Of a DNA stretch of 63,510 bases, positions 1-7,880 are shown piece after piece (position 1 is the first letter of the stretch; each line of letters starts with the position of its first letter). The notes under the pieces are model-generated. The model was not told the DNA's origin, did not search any database, and worked only from the letters and a program-made list of their open reading frames with translations. This stretch comes from Klebsiella pneumoniae (GTDB taxonomy: Bacteria; Myxococcota_A; UBA796; SXON01): positions 1 through 63,510 of the forward strand of contig CAMAWH010000028.1 of assembly GCA_945861635.1 (NCBI GenBank), in the 5' to 3' direction. A program made the translations under genes and the position numbers.

Positions 1-155
1 ACGCCCGTTCCCGGACTGCCGCCACCCGCGGGCGGCGCCCCGCCCGGGCCCTGCGACCCGCCCGCCGGCGGCGTGCCCGCGGCGCCCTGCGTTCCATCAC
101 CAGGCGGCGTGCCCGCAGGGCCCTGCGCCCCACCGCCAGGCGGCGTGCCCGACGG
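1..155. repeat. 36-bp coding repeats (GTPPxGGxQGPx)
   Basis: These are about three and a half imperfect 36-bp tandem units inside the minus-strand SUMF1-like gene. They encode 12-residue repeats of the form GTPPGGGAQGPA / GTPPGDGTQGAA / GTPPAGGSQGPG. They continue to the left edge. They are low-complexity protein repeats, not CRISPR. Confidence 0.8.
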
Positions 156-1676
156 CCCGATCGCGCCTTCTCCACCCCCGACTCCGGCACCCCCGACTCC
201 GGCACCACCGGCCCCGGCGTCACCGCCTCCGCCAGGACCCGCCACCGCGCCCCCAGGCCCAGACGGCGGCGAATCGCCAACGGTCTCCGCTTTCACGGTG
301 ATCGTCAGGCCCTCCTGCGCCTTGTCCGTCGTGATCGGATTCTGATCGCATTTGCCAAAACCGCCTGACCCGGACTCGGCCATCCACTTGCCGCCCTTGA
401 CCGTCGGCGCGCCCGCATCCAACGCCGCGCTGATGAGCACCGGCCCGCCGACGGGCACCGCGAGCGTGAACGCCATGCTTCCCTTTCCGTCGGGAATCAG
501 CTTCGTTTCTGCAACCGGCGAGCGCCCCGGCGCCACCATACCCGTCGTCGGATCCGCATCTGCCGCATCGAACGCCGTCACATAGAGCGCGGTACCGACC
601 AGAGCACCGTCTCCACCCGTGACGGTGCCCTGCACGTCCACGGTGCGCAACGGTTCGACAACATCCGCGTTTCCGACGGCATTCGACCGTGCGCAACGAA
701 CGCCAACGGCGCTGCCCTCAAGGTTGGAGCTCAGGCGATTCGCCACCCGCATGTTCGTGGAAAACGTGTTCCAACCGCCACCCCGAAGGACGTGCAGGTC
801 ACCCGAGGTCGGACCCGTCGGATCCACCCGCGCCGGCTCCCGAACGTACACGTGGGGATGGTAAAAGTCCGCTACCCATTCCCATACGTTGCCCGCGAGG
901 TTGAGGTGGCCGTACGGACCGGTGTTTCGCACGACGTCCTCTGCCGCGCCGACGCACATCTGTGGGGCCCCATCCGCGGACGCCTGGTGGTTCGCGCGCT
1001 CGCAGGACGGCGCTTCCAGACCCCAGGGATAGGGCTTGAGATCGCCTGCATCGCAAGCGGCAGGATCGTTTCCAAGTTCACAGCCACCGCGCGCAGCTTT
1101 CTCCCATTGCGCCTCTGTCGGCAGCTTTTTTCCTTGCGCCGTGCAAAGCTTTTCGGCCTCCGCGTGTTTGACGCCCTCGACGCGTTTGCCCTTGATCTGC
1201 ATCTCATCGAGGTCGAGACAGTAGCCGCTGACCGTGACGACGTGGATGGGCTTCTCATCGGCGCCGGCGTGGTCCGAACTGGAGCCCATCAAGAAGGGTC
1301 CAGCGGGGATGAATCGCTCCGTTGCCGGCGTCACCTTTGCGTTTTTGTCGTCACAGTCCGCCTTGTCCACCGCAATCCCCGCACAGGTCCACGCGTCTGA
1401 GAATCCGTCCGTGTCGGCGTCCGCACAATCCGCCCCCGGCGCGATGACGGGGACGGCGGCTGCGAGCGCATCTTCCCAACTCGCATCAAGGTTTTCCGCC
1501 GCCGACATTCCGGGCATGGCCGCGCTGCCCGCGCCGAGGCCGCCAACCGCGCCGTCTTGCCCAGGAGGTCCACCGGGAGCGCCCGGGCCCGGGCCCATAC
1601 CGCCGGCTGCGGGATCGGTGGAAGCGTCACCGCCACAGGCGGCGAGAAGAATGCAAAGCAGCAGGGGTGTTTTCAC
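1..1676 (-). CDS. SUMF1/FGE-sulfatase-domain lipoprotein with collagen-like tail (3' end off the window)
   Basis: This is an open frame of 558 codons with no stop before the window edge. It starts at a GTG that overlaps the stop of the upstream gene (GTGA, 1676-1673). A lipoprotein signal (MKTPLLLCILLAAC) is followed by a Gly/Pro linker and one MopE-like DADTDGF...DCDD unit near residues 81-100. A formylglycine-generating-enzyme-like domain spans about residues 119-330 (FIPAGPFLMGSSSDHAG, LPTEAQWEKAARGG, NLAGNVWEWVADFYH, final GVRC). The segment after LRGGGW lacks the paired catalytic cysteines of true FGE, so I infer a binding or structural role rather than sulfatase activation. About residues 343-463 form a domain shared with the two lipoproteins at 4005-4742 and 5760-6533. 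Gly-Pro-rich 12-residue repeats follow. The family call is firm; the function is unknown. Confidence 0.85.
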   Translation of the reverse strand, partial: MKTPLLLCILLAACGGDASTDPAAGGMGPGPGAPGGPPGQDGAVGGLGAGSAAMPGMSAAENLDASWEDALAAAVPVIAPGADCADADTDGFSDAWTCAGIAVDKADCDDKNAKVTPATERFIPAGPFLMGSSSDHAGADEKPIHVVTVSGYCLDLDEMQIKGKRVEGVKHAEAEKLCTAQGKKLPTEAQWEKAARGGCELGNDPAACDAGDLKPYPWGLEAPSCERANHQASADGAPQMCVGAAEDVVRNTGPYGHLNLAGNVWEWVADFYHPHVYVREPARVDPTGPTSGDLHVLRGGGWNTFSTNMRVANRLSSNLEGSAVGVRCARSNAVGNADVVEPLRTVDVQGTVTGGDGALVGTALYVTAFDAADADPTTGMVAPGRSPVAETKLIPDGKGSMAFTLAVPVGGPVLISAALDAGAPTVKGGKWMAESGSGGFGKCDQNPITTDKAQEGLTITVKAETVGDSPPSGPGGAVAGPGGGGDAGAGGAGVGGAGVGGGEGAIGPSGTPPGGGAQGPAGTPPGDGTQGAAGTPPAGGSQGPGGAPPAGGGSPGTG

Positions 1677-2806
1677 AAGCAATCGGCCTCATTGTGATTG
1701 TAATAGAGCCACCACGTGCCGTCCGGGGCACGGGCGACGGAAGGGTTGAAACCCTCGTCGGTCAAAATCATCGTTGTACCTGCCGACCACGCGCTTCCGT
1801 CGGTGCTGGTTGCCATGTCAAATCGCCCAAAATCGCCATTTTTCATGTAATGGAAGCGGTAGCCGCCGGCAGGGTCGCGCATGGCGTCCGGCGTGGCTGC
1901 GGGCACCTCGGTCGGGACGTCCGGCCGTTTCGTCTCGTCCCAGACGGTGCCGTCTGCGGAATGCCAGCCCAGCGCGTAGGAATCGAGAGGGGAGACGAAC
2001 AGGATCTCGCCGCCGTCGTCGAGATCGAGCACCGTTGGGTCTACGCCCCCGGTGGATCCCTCCCGGCTTGCGACCGCGACGACGGGGGGCGTGAAGCTGC
2101 GCAGGTCGGTCGAGGCGCTCCGCCAGAACTTATGCGGCAGCTTGCTGTTGAGCGGCCCGCCGCTTATCACCATGTCCTCGACGAGCATGCCGAACCACGC
2201 AAGATGATAGCTGCCATCGGGTTTCCGGCCGAGGTCGGGATCAACGGCCTCCTGAATGTGCTCAAGGTGGAGGTTCACGTCCGTCGCCTCGACAAGGACG
2301 TTTCCCTCACTGACGGACATTCCGACGCCGCCGAACCCGAGCAGCCCCTGCCGCCAGAATCGCTCCGGATCGGTGCGGAGCAGTTCGACAAACCGTCCCG
2401 GCGTGATGTCGTTGTAGACAACGACGTGCTGGCCGCTGTCGGTGATGATCACGTCCGGCACGCTGGCGTGATCGATGACTTTTTCGCCGATTCCCGTGAA
2501 CGTCTTTCCGTCGGGAGAGGACATACGGTAGACCGTGTCACAAAATAGGTTGCTCCCCGCGTACCATTCCGCCATGTGCGCTTCCACAGCGACGATGTCC
2601 GGTTCCGTCAGGCACCGTTGGGCATCCAGCCGGCCGAGGATGTCGATGATCGACATTCCGCGATCCGGGTCGGGCGGAAGCGTGCAATCGTACCCGGAGT
2701 CGGACCCGGAATCGCCCCCCGAATCTGCCGCAGTGTCGTCCGGCTCCGCGGTGTCGTTGGCGGGCGGCGGGACGGGAGCTGTGCATGCAGCAAGAAACAA
2801 CACCAT
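1673..2806 (-). CDS. Lipoprotein with glycosidase-like beta-propeller body, unknown function
   Basis: This is a 377-residue exported lipoprotein. I place the start at the ATG at 2806, which has GAGGG just upstream and gives the very short signal MVLFLAAC. A TTG 18 nt further upstream would overlap the likely -10 box TATAGT at 2829-2824. After the cysteine comes an Asp/Ser/Thr/Gly linker (ANDTAEPDDTAADSGGDSG). The body has repeated propeller-style blades (DPTVLDLDDGGEILFVSP, PSVARAPDGTWWLYYNH), as in five-bladed glycoside-hydrolase-like proteins, but no catalytic residues could be assigned. The stop overlaps the start of the SUMF1-like gene, so the two are probably co-translated. Confidence 0.8.
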   Translation of the reverse strand: MVLFLAACTAPVPPPANDTAEPDDTAADSGGDSGSDSGYDCTLPPDPDRGMSIIDILGRLDAQRCLTEPDIVAVEAHMAEWYAGSNLFCDTVYRMSSPDGKTFTGIGEKVIDHASVPDVIITDSGQHVVVYNDITPGRFVELLRTDPERFWRQGLLGFGGVGMSVSEGNVLVEATDVNLHLEHIQEAVDPDLGRKPDGSYHLAWFGMLVEDMVISGGPLNSKLPHKFWRSASTDLRSFTPPVVAVASREGSTGGVDPTVLDLDDGGEILFVSPLDSYALGWHSADGTVWDETKRPDVPTEVPAATPDAMRDPAGGYRFHYMKNGDFGRFDMATSTDGSAWSAGTTMILTDEGFNPSVARAPDGTWWLYYNHNEADCL

Positions 2807-2821
2807 CCGCACCCTCGCCCG

Positions 2822-2839
2822 CAACTATACACTGCGGGA
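2822..2839. promoter_or_regulatory. Compact divergent promoter between two lipoprotein genes
   Basis: The 33-bp gap between the two start codons (2806 minus, 2840 plus) contains overlapping opposed -10-like boxes. They are TATAGT on the minus strand (2829-2824) and TACACT on the plus strand (2828-2833). The plus-strand box lies 6 nt from its ATG, leaving no room for a ribosome binding site. No convincing -35 was found on the plus side. Confidence 0.45.
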
Positions 2840-3973
2840 ATGCGAGTTCGGCAGGCGCTGATGATCGGGGTGACTGCGCCGGGATGCATGGCGCTCGGCG
2901 GCAGCGCGACAAGGGCCGTGAGCACCGCCGACAACGGGGCCTCCACGAGCGATTCGGGCAGCGCAGACAGCCCCGCCGACACCGGCGACACCTCTCAGAC
3001 CACGGATAGCGGTGAAGATGTCGATACCGGCGATACGGCGTACATTCCCGCCCCTTGCGATGTCGCGCTCCCCTTCACGCTCGATTTGTACGTCCATTCA
3101 TCGCCGGACGCAGGCCTCACGTGGGACGGGCCGACCTGGTTGAAAGGCAACATGAGTGTTCCGGACCTGCTCAGTCATCCCGCCATCGATGGCGGCGATC
3201 CGTGGATGCTGTGGATGGCCTTCGAGGACCGCGTGGACCAGTGCGATCGCCTCGTCTACGCGCGCGTTGACCCGCTCACCGGGTCCGTCGGTAGGGTCCG
3301 GCCGACGACCGTTCTTGGAACGCCGCCGTTGACCATGCTACCGGCCGGCTACCGGCATCCTGTTTCCGATCCCGATCTGGTGGTCGTCGGTGACGTTCCC
3401 GTGCTGGCCCACACACTCTGGCCTGACGACGAACCGCACCCGTGCATTGGAATTTCCACGGGCGATAGCGCGGGCACGTTGGTCGGTGGTGCGTTCACCT
3501 TCCAACCGCAACTCCGCTGGTGCAATGAGGAGGGTGCCGAAGGCTACACCGACGCCATGGCTGCCTGGGTGCCGGACATCCCCGGGGACGCAGACTCCCC
3601 CGGTGTCCTTCGGATCTGGACCCCAAGCGAAGTAGCGATGACGACGGGCGACGTGCGAAACCACGAGTGGGTGGTGGCGGTGCCGGACCCTCACGACGCC
3701 GCCGGGTGGGTCGAGTTGGAGCGCCGTGACGCCCCGTTCAGCGCGTTCCATCTTTTCGGAAGCGCGATCCGCGCCGGAAAGGCGGAGTGTGAGTGGCAGG
3801 TCTGGGGCACCCGCGACAACTGGATTCGCACGGCCTGCACGACCGATTTCGAGACCTGGACCGAAGTCGGCGGTTCGGACCCCTTCGCGGCCGATCCGGT
3901 CGTGTTGGCATGGTCCGACCGGTACTTGCTGTATGTGACGTCCACGCCCGAATACACGGGGGAGGCGCCGTAA
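2840..3973 (+). CDS. Secreted DTG-linker protein, beta-propeller-like, unknown function
   Basis: This is a 377-residue protein. The frame is open upstream, but I take the ATG at 2840 because the N-terminus from there (MRVRQALMIGVTAPGCMALGG) resembles a signal sequence, although APGC is an atypical lipobox. A Thr/Asp/Ser linker (DTGDTSQTTDSGEDVDTGDT) follows, then a body with propeller-like strands (GGDPWMLWMAFEDR, VSDPDLVVVGDVPVLAHT, CEWQVWGTRDNWIRT). It is divergent from the similarly built, equally long lipoprotein at 1673-2806. The two may be distant paralogs, but I could not align them convincingly. It converges with the next gene over a 31-bp gap. Confidence 0.75.
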   Translation: MRVRQALMIGVTAPGCMALGGSATRAVSTADNGASTSDSGSADSPADTGDTSQTTDSGEDVDTGDTAYIPAPCDVALPFTLDLYVHSSPDAGLTWDGPTWLKGNMSVPDLLSHPAIDGGDPWMLWMAFEDRVDQCDRLVYARVDPLTGSVGRVRPTTVLGTPPLTMLPAGYRHPVSDPDLVVVGDVPVLAHTLWPDDEPHPCIGISTGDSAGTLVGGAFTFQPQLRWCNEEGAEGYTDAMAAWVPDIPGDADSPGVLRIWTPSEVAMTTGDVRNHEWVVAVPDPHDAAGWVELERRDAPFSAFHLFGSAIRAGKAECEWQVWGTRDNWIRTACTTDFETWTEVGGSDPFAADPVVLAWSDRYLLYVTSTPEYTGEAP

Positions 3974-4004
3974 TTCCCGCAGCGGAAGGGTAGCTTGCCG
4001 CCGC

Positions 4005-4742
4005 CTACTTCGGCGGCGCTTCTGGCGCTGGAGCGGCGGCCGGGGCTGTATCCGGCTTGGGCTGCGTGGGGCCGGAAGGCGCGGACTTTCCTGCCTTTGC
4101 GTCCGAGGGCGCGTCGGGCGGCATGCTTCCGGGGGCCATATTGAACGACATTTCGGTAAACCACGGCATCTTCTTGTTCCACGCCGGGTCCGCCGAGACC
4201 TTGATCTCCAAGGTGATGTCCTTTCCGTCGAGCTTGATCGGCGCATCCGTGCAACCACCGAGGTCGTCTTTGGTCGGGCCATTGGCCGTGAGATCGACGC
4301 CGGCAGAGACGTAAATCGGTTCCGCGTACTTGGCCGGCGCCTTCACGCTGAACGTGCCGTCCGGGGCCGGTACCACCTGCAGCACCTCCGCCATCTTCTT
4401 GCCGTCCACCACCTTTGCGATGGTGAAGTCCACCTGCGCCTTCGTGGCGCCGACAACCTTGCCCGAGATCGTAATCGATGGACCGCCGGCGATCAGCCGC
4501 TCGAAATTGTTCGGTGTCCCGCCGCTGGCGGTCGGATCACCCGGTACCTGTGTGCTGCCGCCGTCGGTTGGAGGTGCGCCCTCACCGCCGGCCGCAGGGG
4601 GCACGCCGCCGTCCGCAGGGGGCACGCCGCCGTCCGCAGGGGGCACGCCGCCGGGACCACCCGTCGTACCCGCATCATCAGGCTGGGGGCACCCCAGAAG
4701 GAGGAACGGAAGGACGAGGAGAGCGGAGGCGAGGGTCTGCAT
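4005..4742 (-). CDS. Lipoprotein with PPADGG repeats, paralog of the gene at 5760
   Basis: This is a 245-residue lipoprotein. The signal is MQTLASALLVLPFLLLGC, followed by the same CPQP start as its paralog and a VPPADGG repeat linker. The middle domain (ITISGKVVGATKAQVDF, DGTFSVKAPAKYAEPIYVSAG, APIKLDGKDITLEIKVS) looks like a small beta-sandwich of the carboxypeptidase-regulatory type. It is shared with the gene at 5760-6533 and with the tail of the SUMF1-like protein. The C-terminus is Ala/Pro-rich. It probably acts at the envelope; no enzyme motif was seen. Confidence 0.8.
   Translation of the reverse strand: MQTLASALLVLPFLLLGCPQPDDAGTTGGPGGVPPADGGVPPADGGVPPAAGGEGAPPTDGGSTQVPGDPTASGGTPNNFERLIAGGPSITISGKVVGATKAQVDFTIAKVVDGKKMAEVLQVVPAPDGTFSVKAPAKYAEPIYVSAGVDLTANGPTKDDLGGCTDAPIKLDGKDITLEIKVSADPAWNKKMPWFTEMSFNMAPGSMPPDAPSDAKAGKSAPSGPTQPKPDTAPAAAPAPEAPPK
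4592..4651. repeat. 21-bp tandem repeat (VPPADGG)
   Basis: There are nearly three identical copies of a 21-bp unit beginning ccgcagggggcacgccgcc. They encode PPADGGV repeats in the lipoprotein linker. Near-perfect identity suggests recent slippage expansion. Confidence 0.85.
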
Positions 4743-4750
4743 CCCCCCGT

Positions 4751-4778
4751 CGTATGGCGCTCACGTGGGAGGTGTCAA
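4751..4778 (-). promoter_or_regulatory. Sigma-70-like promoter for the lipoprotein at 4742
   Basis: A perfect -35 TTGACA (4778-4773) is followed by a 16-bp spacer and a weak -10 CATACG (4756-4751), 8 nt before the ATG. Confidence 0.5.
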
Positions 4779-4839
4779 CCCCCTCCGGGGGGGGAGGGCG
4801 ACAACTCCTGACGGATTGATACGATTTCGGACGCGATCG

Positions 4840-5613
4840 CTACGGAATGGTGATCGAGATGCCGGTCACCGTTGCGCCGGCCGAGGTCGCCACGGGAATC
4901 GTATCGGCCCATGCTTCCAAGATGGTGGTTCCGTCCTGCACGCTTCCGCCGACGTACACCTCCGTCGCGGTGCCAAGGTCCTGACAGGCGGTCCACGCGG
5001 TGTCGACGCCCGAAGACGTCGGGCAGTCGACGATGTAGTGGCCGTAGCTCACGTCCTTCGTCGGGTCCGTTCCTGACCAGAACAGGATGCGGCAGACCGC
5101 CCCGGACGACGGCACCGTGGACACTCTCATGGTTCCCTCGAAGTTCACCGTCGTCGAGGTCGGCACGGCGCAGGCGTCCGACGGCGTGCTGGTATCGGTA
5201 GCCGTGTCGATGGAGGTGTCGGTACCCGTATCGACGGACGTGTCAACGGACGTGTCGACGGAGGTATCCCCGGTATCAACGGAGGTGTCCCCCGTGTCCG
5301 GCCCGGTGTCCCCGGTGTCCGGCCCGGTGTCCCCGGTGTCCGGCCCCGTGTCGGTGTCCGCGTCGGCGTCCGAATCTGCGTCGGCGTCCGCATCGGTGTC
5401 CGAATCTGCGTCGGCGTCTGCATCGGCGTCCGTGTCGGCGTCCGTGTCGGCATCCGCTTCCCCGGTGTCGTCGTCCCCGGAGCCGGTGTCGTCGTCAGAA
5501 CCGCCGATGAGTTGGATGCAGTTTCCGTCATTGTCACGAGCGAAGCCGTCCGGGCAGGGTTCAGCACCGCAACCGCCGAGAACGGTGAGGATGGCAAGAG
5601 AGCGCAGGGTCAT
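4840..5613 (-). CDS. Lipoprotein with long Asp/Thr/Ala/Gly repeat linker
   Basis: This is a 257-residue protein. The start is at ATG 5613, after a GGAG ribosome binding site, and gives the signal MTLRSLAILTVLGGC. A short CPDGFARDNDGNC module is followed by about 90 residues of DAD/DSD/DTG/PDTGDT/SVDT repeats. A C-terminal domain of about 100 residues contains four cysteines and is rich in beta-strand-like segments (TVNFEGTMRVSTV, VYVGGSVQDGTTILEAW). Acidic repeat linkers of this kind are typical of myxobacterial surface lipoproteins and are often misnamed 'tryptophan synthase alpha chain'. It is probably displayed at the cell surface; no catalytic motif was seen. Confidence 0.8.
   Translation of the reverse strand: MTLRSLAILTVLGGCGAEPCPDGFARDNDGNCIQLIGGSDDDTGSGDDDTGEADADTDADTDADADADADSDTDADADADSDADADTDTGPDTGDTGPDTGDTGPDTGDTSVDTGDTSVDTSVDTSVDTGTDTSIDTATDTSTPSDACAVPTSTTVNFEGTMRVSTVPSSGAVCRILFWSGTDPTKDVSYGHYIVDCPTSSGVDTAWTACQDLGTATEVYVGGSVQDGTTILEAWADTIPVATSAGATVTGISITIP
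5217..5465. repeat. Coding low-complexity repeats (DxD and GPDTGDT)
   Basis: The tract includes three copies of a 21-bp unit (about 5292-5354) and many 6-bp D-A/D-T/D-S units. All are in frame with the minus-strand lipoprotein. The opposite strand reads Val/Ser repeats and is a shadow. Confidence 0.85.
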
Positions 5614-5632
5614 GAGAAAGTCTCCGCCGGGG

Positions 5633-5661
5633 AGTATACGGGGCACCGTGCGGTTTGTCAC
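5633..5661 (-). promoter_or_regulatory. Sigma-70 promoter for the DTG-repeat lipoprotein
   Basis: The -35 is GTGACA (5661-5656), the spacer is exactly 17 bp, and the -10 is TATACT (5638-5633). Both boxes match consensus at 5 of 6 positions. The box ends 19 nt before the ATG at 5613. Confidence 0.65.
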
Positions 5662-5708
5662 CTCTTTGTAAAGCAGAGTAATGAACGGCCGCGAATGCGC
5701 TCGCCCCG

Positions 5709-5737
5709 TTGACACGCTACCGCGCTCGTCCTACGAG
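5709..5737 (+). promoter_or_regulatory. Sigma-70-like promoter for the lipoprotein at 5760
   Basis: A perfect -35 TTGACA (5709-5714), a 17-bp spacer and a weak -10 TACGAG (5732-5737) lie 22 bp upstream of an ATG that has GAGG as its ribosome binding site. Confidence 0.5.
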
Positions 5738-5759
5738 CAACGCGCACTGCGAGGATTGA

Positions 5760-6533
5760 ATGCGTCGGCTGTTCATCGGGGTACTCTCGTTCACCCTGCT
5801 CGCGCTCCCAGGCTGCCCGCAGCCGGAAGATCCACTCGCCGCCGATGCCGCGCAAAACGGTGGTGCAACACCGGGAAGTCCTGGAAATCCGCCGCAGGCA
5901 AATCCGGACGGGTCGACGAACCCGGCGCCGCCGGACGGGTCTACACCGGGCGCCGGCGCCCCCTTCAAGCCGGCCGGCTTTGCGTCGCTCATCACGGACG
6001 GAAAGACGGTCACCATCACCGGCAAGCTCATCGGCGCCCAAACCGCGCAGATCGACTTCACCGCCATCAAGGAAGTGGAGGGCACGGCCACGCCGGAGGT
6101 CATCGAAATCGTCAACGCAACGGACGGCACGTTCACCGTCACCGCGCCCGCCACCTACGACCGAGAGATTTACGTCACGGCCGTCTCGACGCAAGCCGAC
6201 AAGGGCCCCTCCCCTGAGGACCCGGGCGGCATGGCCGCGGCCCCGATCAAGCTGGCCGGCGTTGACGTCACCGTCGAAGTCACGGTCTCCAAGGATCCAG
6301 ATTGGATGAAGAAATTGCCGTGGTACCGGGAGGGTGCGCCCCTCCCGCCGGATGCGGGCGCGCTGGAAGGCGGCGGCGCCGGTGGTGTACCGGCGCCGCC
6401 GCCAACGCCGGGTGCGGATGGGTCGACGCCTTCGGCCGTGCCCGGGACGCAGGCGACGCCGCCAGCGGCAGGAACGCCGCCCGCAGGCGGCGCCCCCGCG
6501 CCCGCTGCCCCCGCCGCCGCCCCGCCGGGGTAG
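5760..6533 (+). CDS. Lipoprotein, paralog of the gene at 4005-4742
   Basis: This is a 257-residue lipoprotein with signal MRRLFIGVLSFTLLALPGC. A Pro/Gly/Asn linker precedes the shared beta domain (VTITGKLIGAQTAQIDF, DGTFTVTAPATYDREIYVTAVS, APIKLAGVDVTVEVTVS). A matching end motif (WMKKLPWYREG, compare WNKKMPWFTEM in the paralog) is followed by an Ala/Pro/Gly tail. The divergent promoter it shares with the DTG-repeat lipoprotein, and its paralog on the other side, suggest an inverted duplication around that gene. Confidence 0.8.
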   Translation: MRRLFIGVLSFTLLALPGCPQPEDPLAADAAQNGGATPGSPGNPPQANPDGSTNPAPPDGSTPGAGAPFKPAGFASLITDGKTVTITGKLIGAQTAQIDFTAIKEVEGTATPEVIEIVNATDGTFTVTAPATYDREIYVTAVSTQADKGPSPEDPGGMAAAPIKLAGVDVTVEVTVSKDPDWMKKLPWYREGAPLPPDAGALEGGGAGGVPAPPPTPGADGSTPSAVPGTQATPPAAGTPPAGGAPAPAAPAAAPPG

Positions 6534-6546
6534 TTCGGCGCGTCGC

Positions 6547-6666
6547 GTGGACTACCTACGGTCAACCTGGCGTTGGTGGGCACTTCCGCTGCTTGTGATC
6601 GGCGCCGCGGGTCTCATGCTCGCTTGGCATCACGCGCCGTGGACGGGCGGCTACACCGTGCACTGA
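6547..6666 (+). CDS. 39-residue single-pass membrane protein
   Basis: A GTG start lies 13 bp after the preceding stop. The product reads MDYLRSTWRWWALPLLVIG and continues with one hydrophobic segment and a short HHAPWTGGYTVH tail. The layout (short amphipathic start, Trp-rich entry, one membrane helix) recalls DUF5989/SxtK-type mini-proteins, and one such protein is encoded at 13172-13318. The match is weak. It may belong to the preceding transcript or to the SGNH cluster that follows. Confidence 0.5.
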   Translation: MDYLRSTWRWWALPLLVIGAAGLMLAWHHAPWTGGYTVH

Positions 6667-6685
6667 GGTTGCTGGAGGCGTGCGG

Positions 6686-7708
6686 CTATCCGAACCACCC
6701 GGCTTCAACCACGCGATCCGCAATGATCGGCACCAGCGCCGCAATCCCCTCCGCATCCGGATGCCCGTCGTCGAAGAACAGCGTCTCCCGCACGGAGGCA
6801 TCCGCCTCCAGCAGGTCGTAGACTTCGGCCGGAAGCCCGTGCGCACTTGCCCGCGCGCTGAGAATCTTCTCCCCGGTTTCGCCGCGAATGACCGTGGCGG
6901 TTCCGTTCGCTACCTCCACTCGGAAGCCTCGTTGACCCTGTGCGGCTCTCATCGCCGGGGTCAAATCCAACACGTTGGTGTCGGGTAGGCGGTTCCGCAA
7001 CCCGTCCCATTCTCCCTGCCAAACGGAGCAGCCATGCGGGTCAAACTGACTCACGGGAGGCAGCAGCACCTGCACGCGACCGAACGCCTGACGGACCTGA
7101 CGCACGGCCCCGGCGTAGGCGTCGAAGGCCATCGGACCGTCGGGAGGCGGACGACGGGTGAACAAGACCGCGCCAACGCCGAGCGCGGGGGCCATCACCC
7201 GCAACCATGCCGCCATGCCCTCGATGCGCTGCGCGGGTACGCCCGCGTTCAGCACTTCCACCGCGTGGCCACGACGTCGCAGCTCGGCCGTCAATTGCGC
7301 AGGCCAGGTCTCCTCTTCCGACAAACCCCAGCCGAAGGTCGTCGAGTCGCCGACGGCCGCGATGCGAAGGGTACCGGCGGGCGGCGCGGCCGGAAAATGA
7401 TCTCCCCGCAGGCGGCGCGCGGAGCTGGTCACGAGGAAGCGTCGGGTCCGATGGACGCCCGCGCGGCGGGAGGCGTCACGCGTCTCCTCGACGTCGTGGG
7501 GCCGGTCCGGCACCACCATCGGCGCATCGTGCAGGTTGGGAAGGATCCAATGAATGCCATGGCCCAGCTCCGCCCACGGGCCCGTAATCGGAGCAGAAGA
7601 GAGCGCCGTATCGCGCCGAATCCACGTGTACGCGCCACCGCCGACGACCGCGGCCCCGGCCACGCTGGCCGCGCCGAGTCGGAGCAACGTGCGGCGATCG
7701 AGGCTCAC
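6686..7708 (-). CDS. SGNH/GDSL-family hydrolase with Tat-like signal
   Basis: This is a 340-residue protein. The GTG start at 7708 overlaps the stop of the small gene upstream. The N-terminus MSLDRRTLLRLGAASVAGA carries a twin-arginine-like motif followed by a hydrophobic stretch. Block I of the SGNH fold is GDSTTFGWG (nucleophile Ser), NAGVPAQ is a block III-like segment, and DDGHPDAEG gives the Asp/His pair of block V. Such enzymes remove or transfer acyl groups on sugars or lipids outside the cytoplasm. Two more SGNH proteins lie just downstream on the other strand, close to a carbamoyltransferase, which suggests work on the same product. The substrate is unknown. Confidence 0.82.
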   Translation of the reverse strand: MSLDRRTLLRLGAASVAGAAVVGGGAYTWIRRDTALSSAPITGPWAELGHGIHWILPNLHDAPMVVPDRPHDVEETRDASRRAGVHRTRRFLVTSSARRLRGDHFPAAPPAGTLRIAAVGDSTTFGWGLSEEETWPAQLTAELRRRGHAVEVLNAGVPAQRIEGMAAWLRVMAPALGVGAVLFTRRPPPDGPMAFDAYAGAVRQVRQAFGRVQVLLPPVSQFDPHGCSVWQGEWDGLRNRLPDTNVLDLTPAMRAAQGQRGFRVEVANGTATVIRGETGEKILSARASAHGLPAEVYDLLEADASVRETLFFDDGHPDAEGIAALVPIIADRVVEAGWFG

Positions 7709-7842
7709 ATCACCCCGTAACGATACTGTTGCGGCAGTAGGTTTTCGGGTGGCTGGTCGAACCAGAGCCAGCCGAGCACCCCCACGACAATGACGAACGC
7801 GCCCCCCATCCACATCAGCGTTTCTTTGCGCGAGGGCGTCAC
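7705..7842 (-). CDS. 45-residue single-pass membrane protein upstream of SGNH hydrolase
   Basis: This short frame starts at GTG 7842 and overlaps the SGNH gene by GTGA. The product is MTPSRKETLMWMGGAFVIVV followed by VGVLGWLWFDQPPENL and a Gln/Tyr-rich tail. It has one membrane helix and a short periplasmic-looking end. The translational coupling argues that it is real. No family was recognised; it may anchor or assist the hydrolase. Confidence 0.6.
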   Translation of the reverse strand: MTPSRKETLMWMGGAFVIVVGVLGWLWFDQPPENLLPQQYRYGVM

Positions 7843-7867
7843 GCCGCAAGTCTACCGCACCAGCGGA

Positions 7868-7873
7868 TAGGCT
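7868..7873 (+). promoter_or_regulatory. -10-like TAGGCT, 7 nt before a GTG start
   Basis: TAGGCT followed by 7 nt and the GTG at 7881 fits the TANNNT leaderless pattern seen repeatedly in this window. No clear -35 was found. Confidence 0.35.
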
Positions 7874-7880
7874 CGCCTGC

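Noticed and set aside
5217..5465. Possible CRISPR-like or satellite repeats
   Set aside because: The units are contiguous, in frame and encode an acidic linker, with no unique spacers.
4840..5613. Tryptophan synthase alpha chain
   Set aside because: This label is often copied onto DTDT-rich lipoproteins; no TIM-barrel motif is present.
5087..5671. Plus-strand Val/Ser repeat frame
   Set aside because: It is the reverse strand of the DTG/DAD repeats; the minus strand has the promoter, ribosome site and lipoprotein signal.
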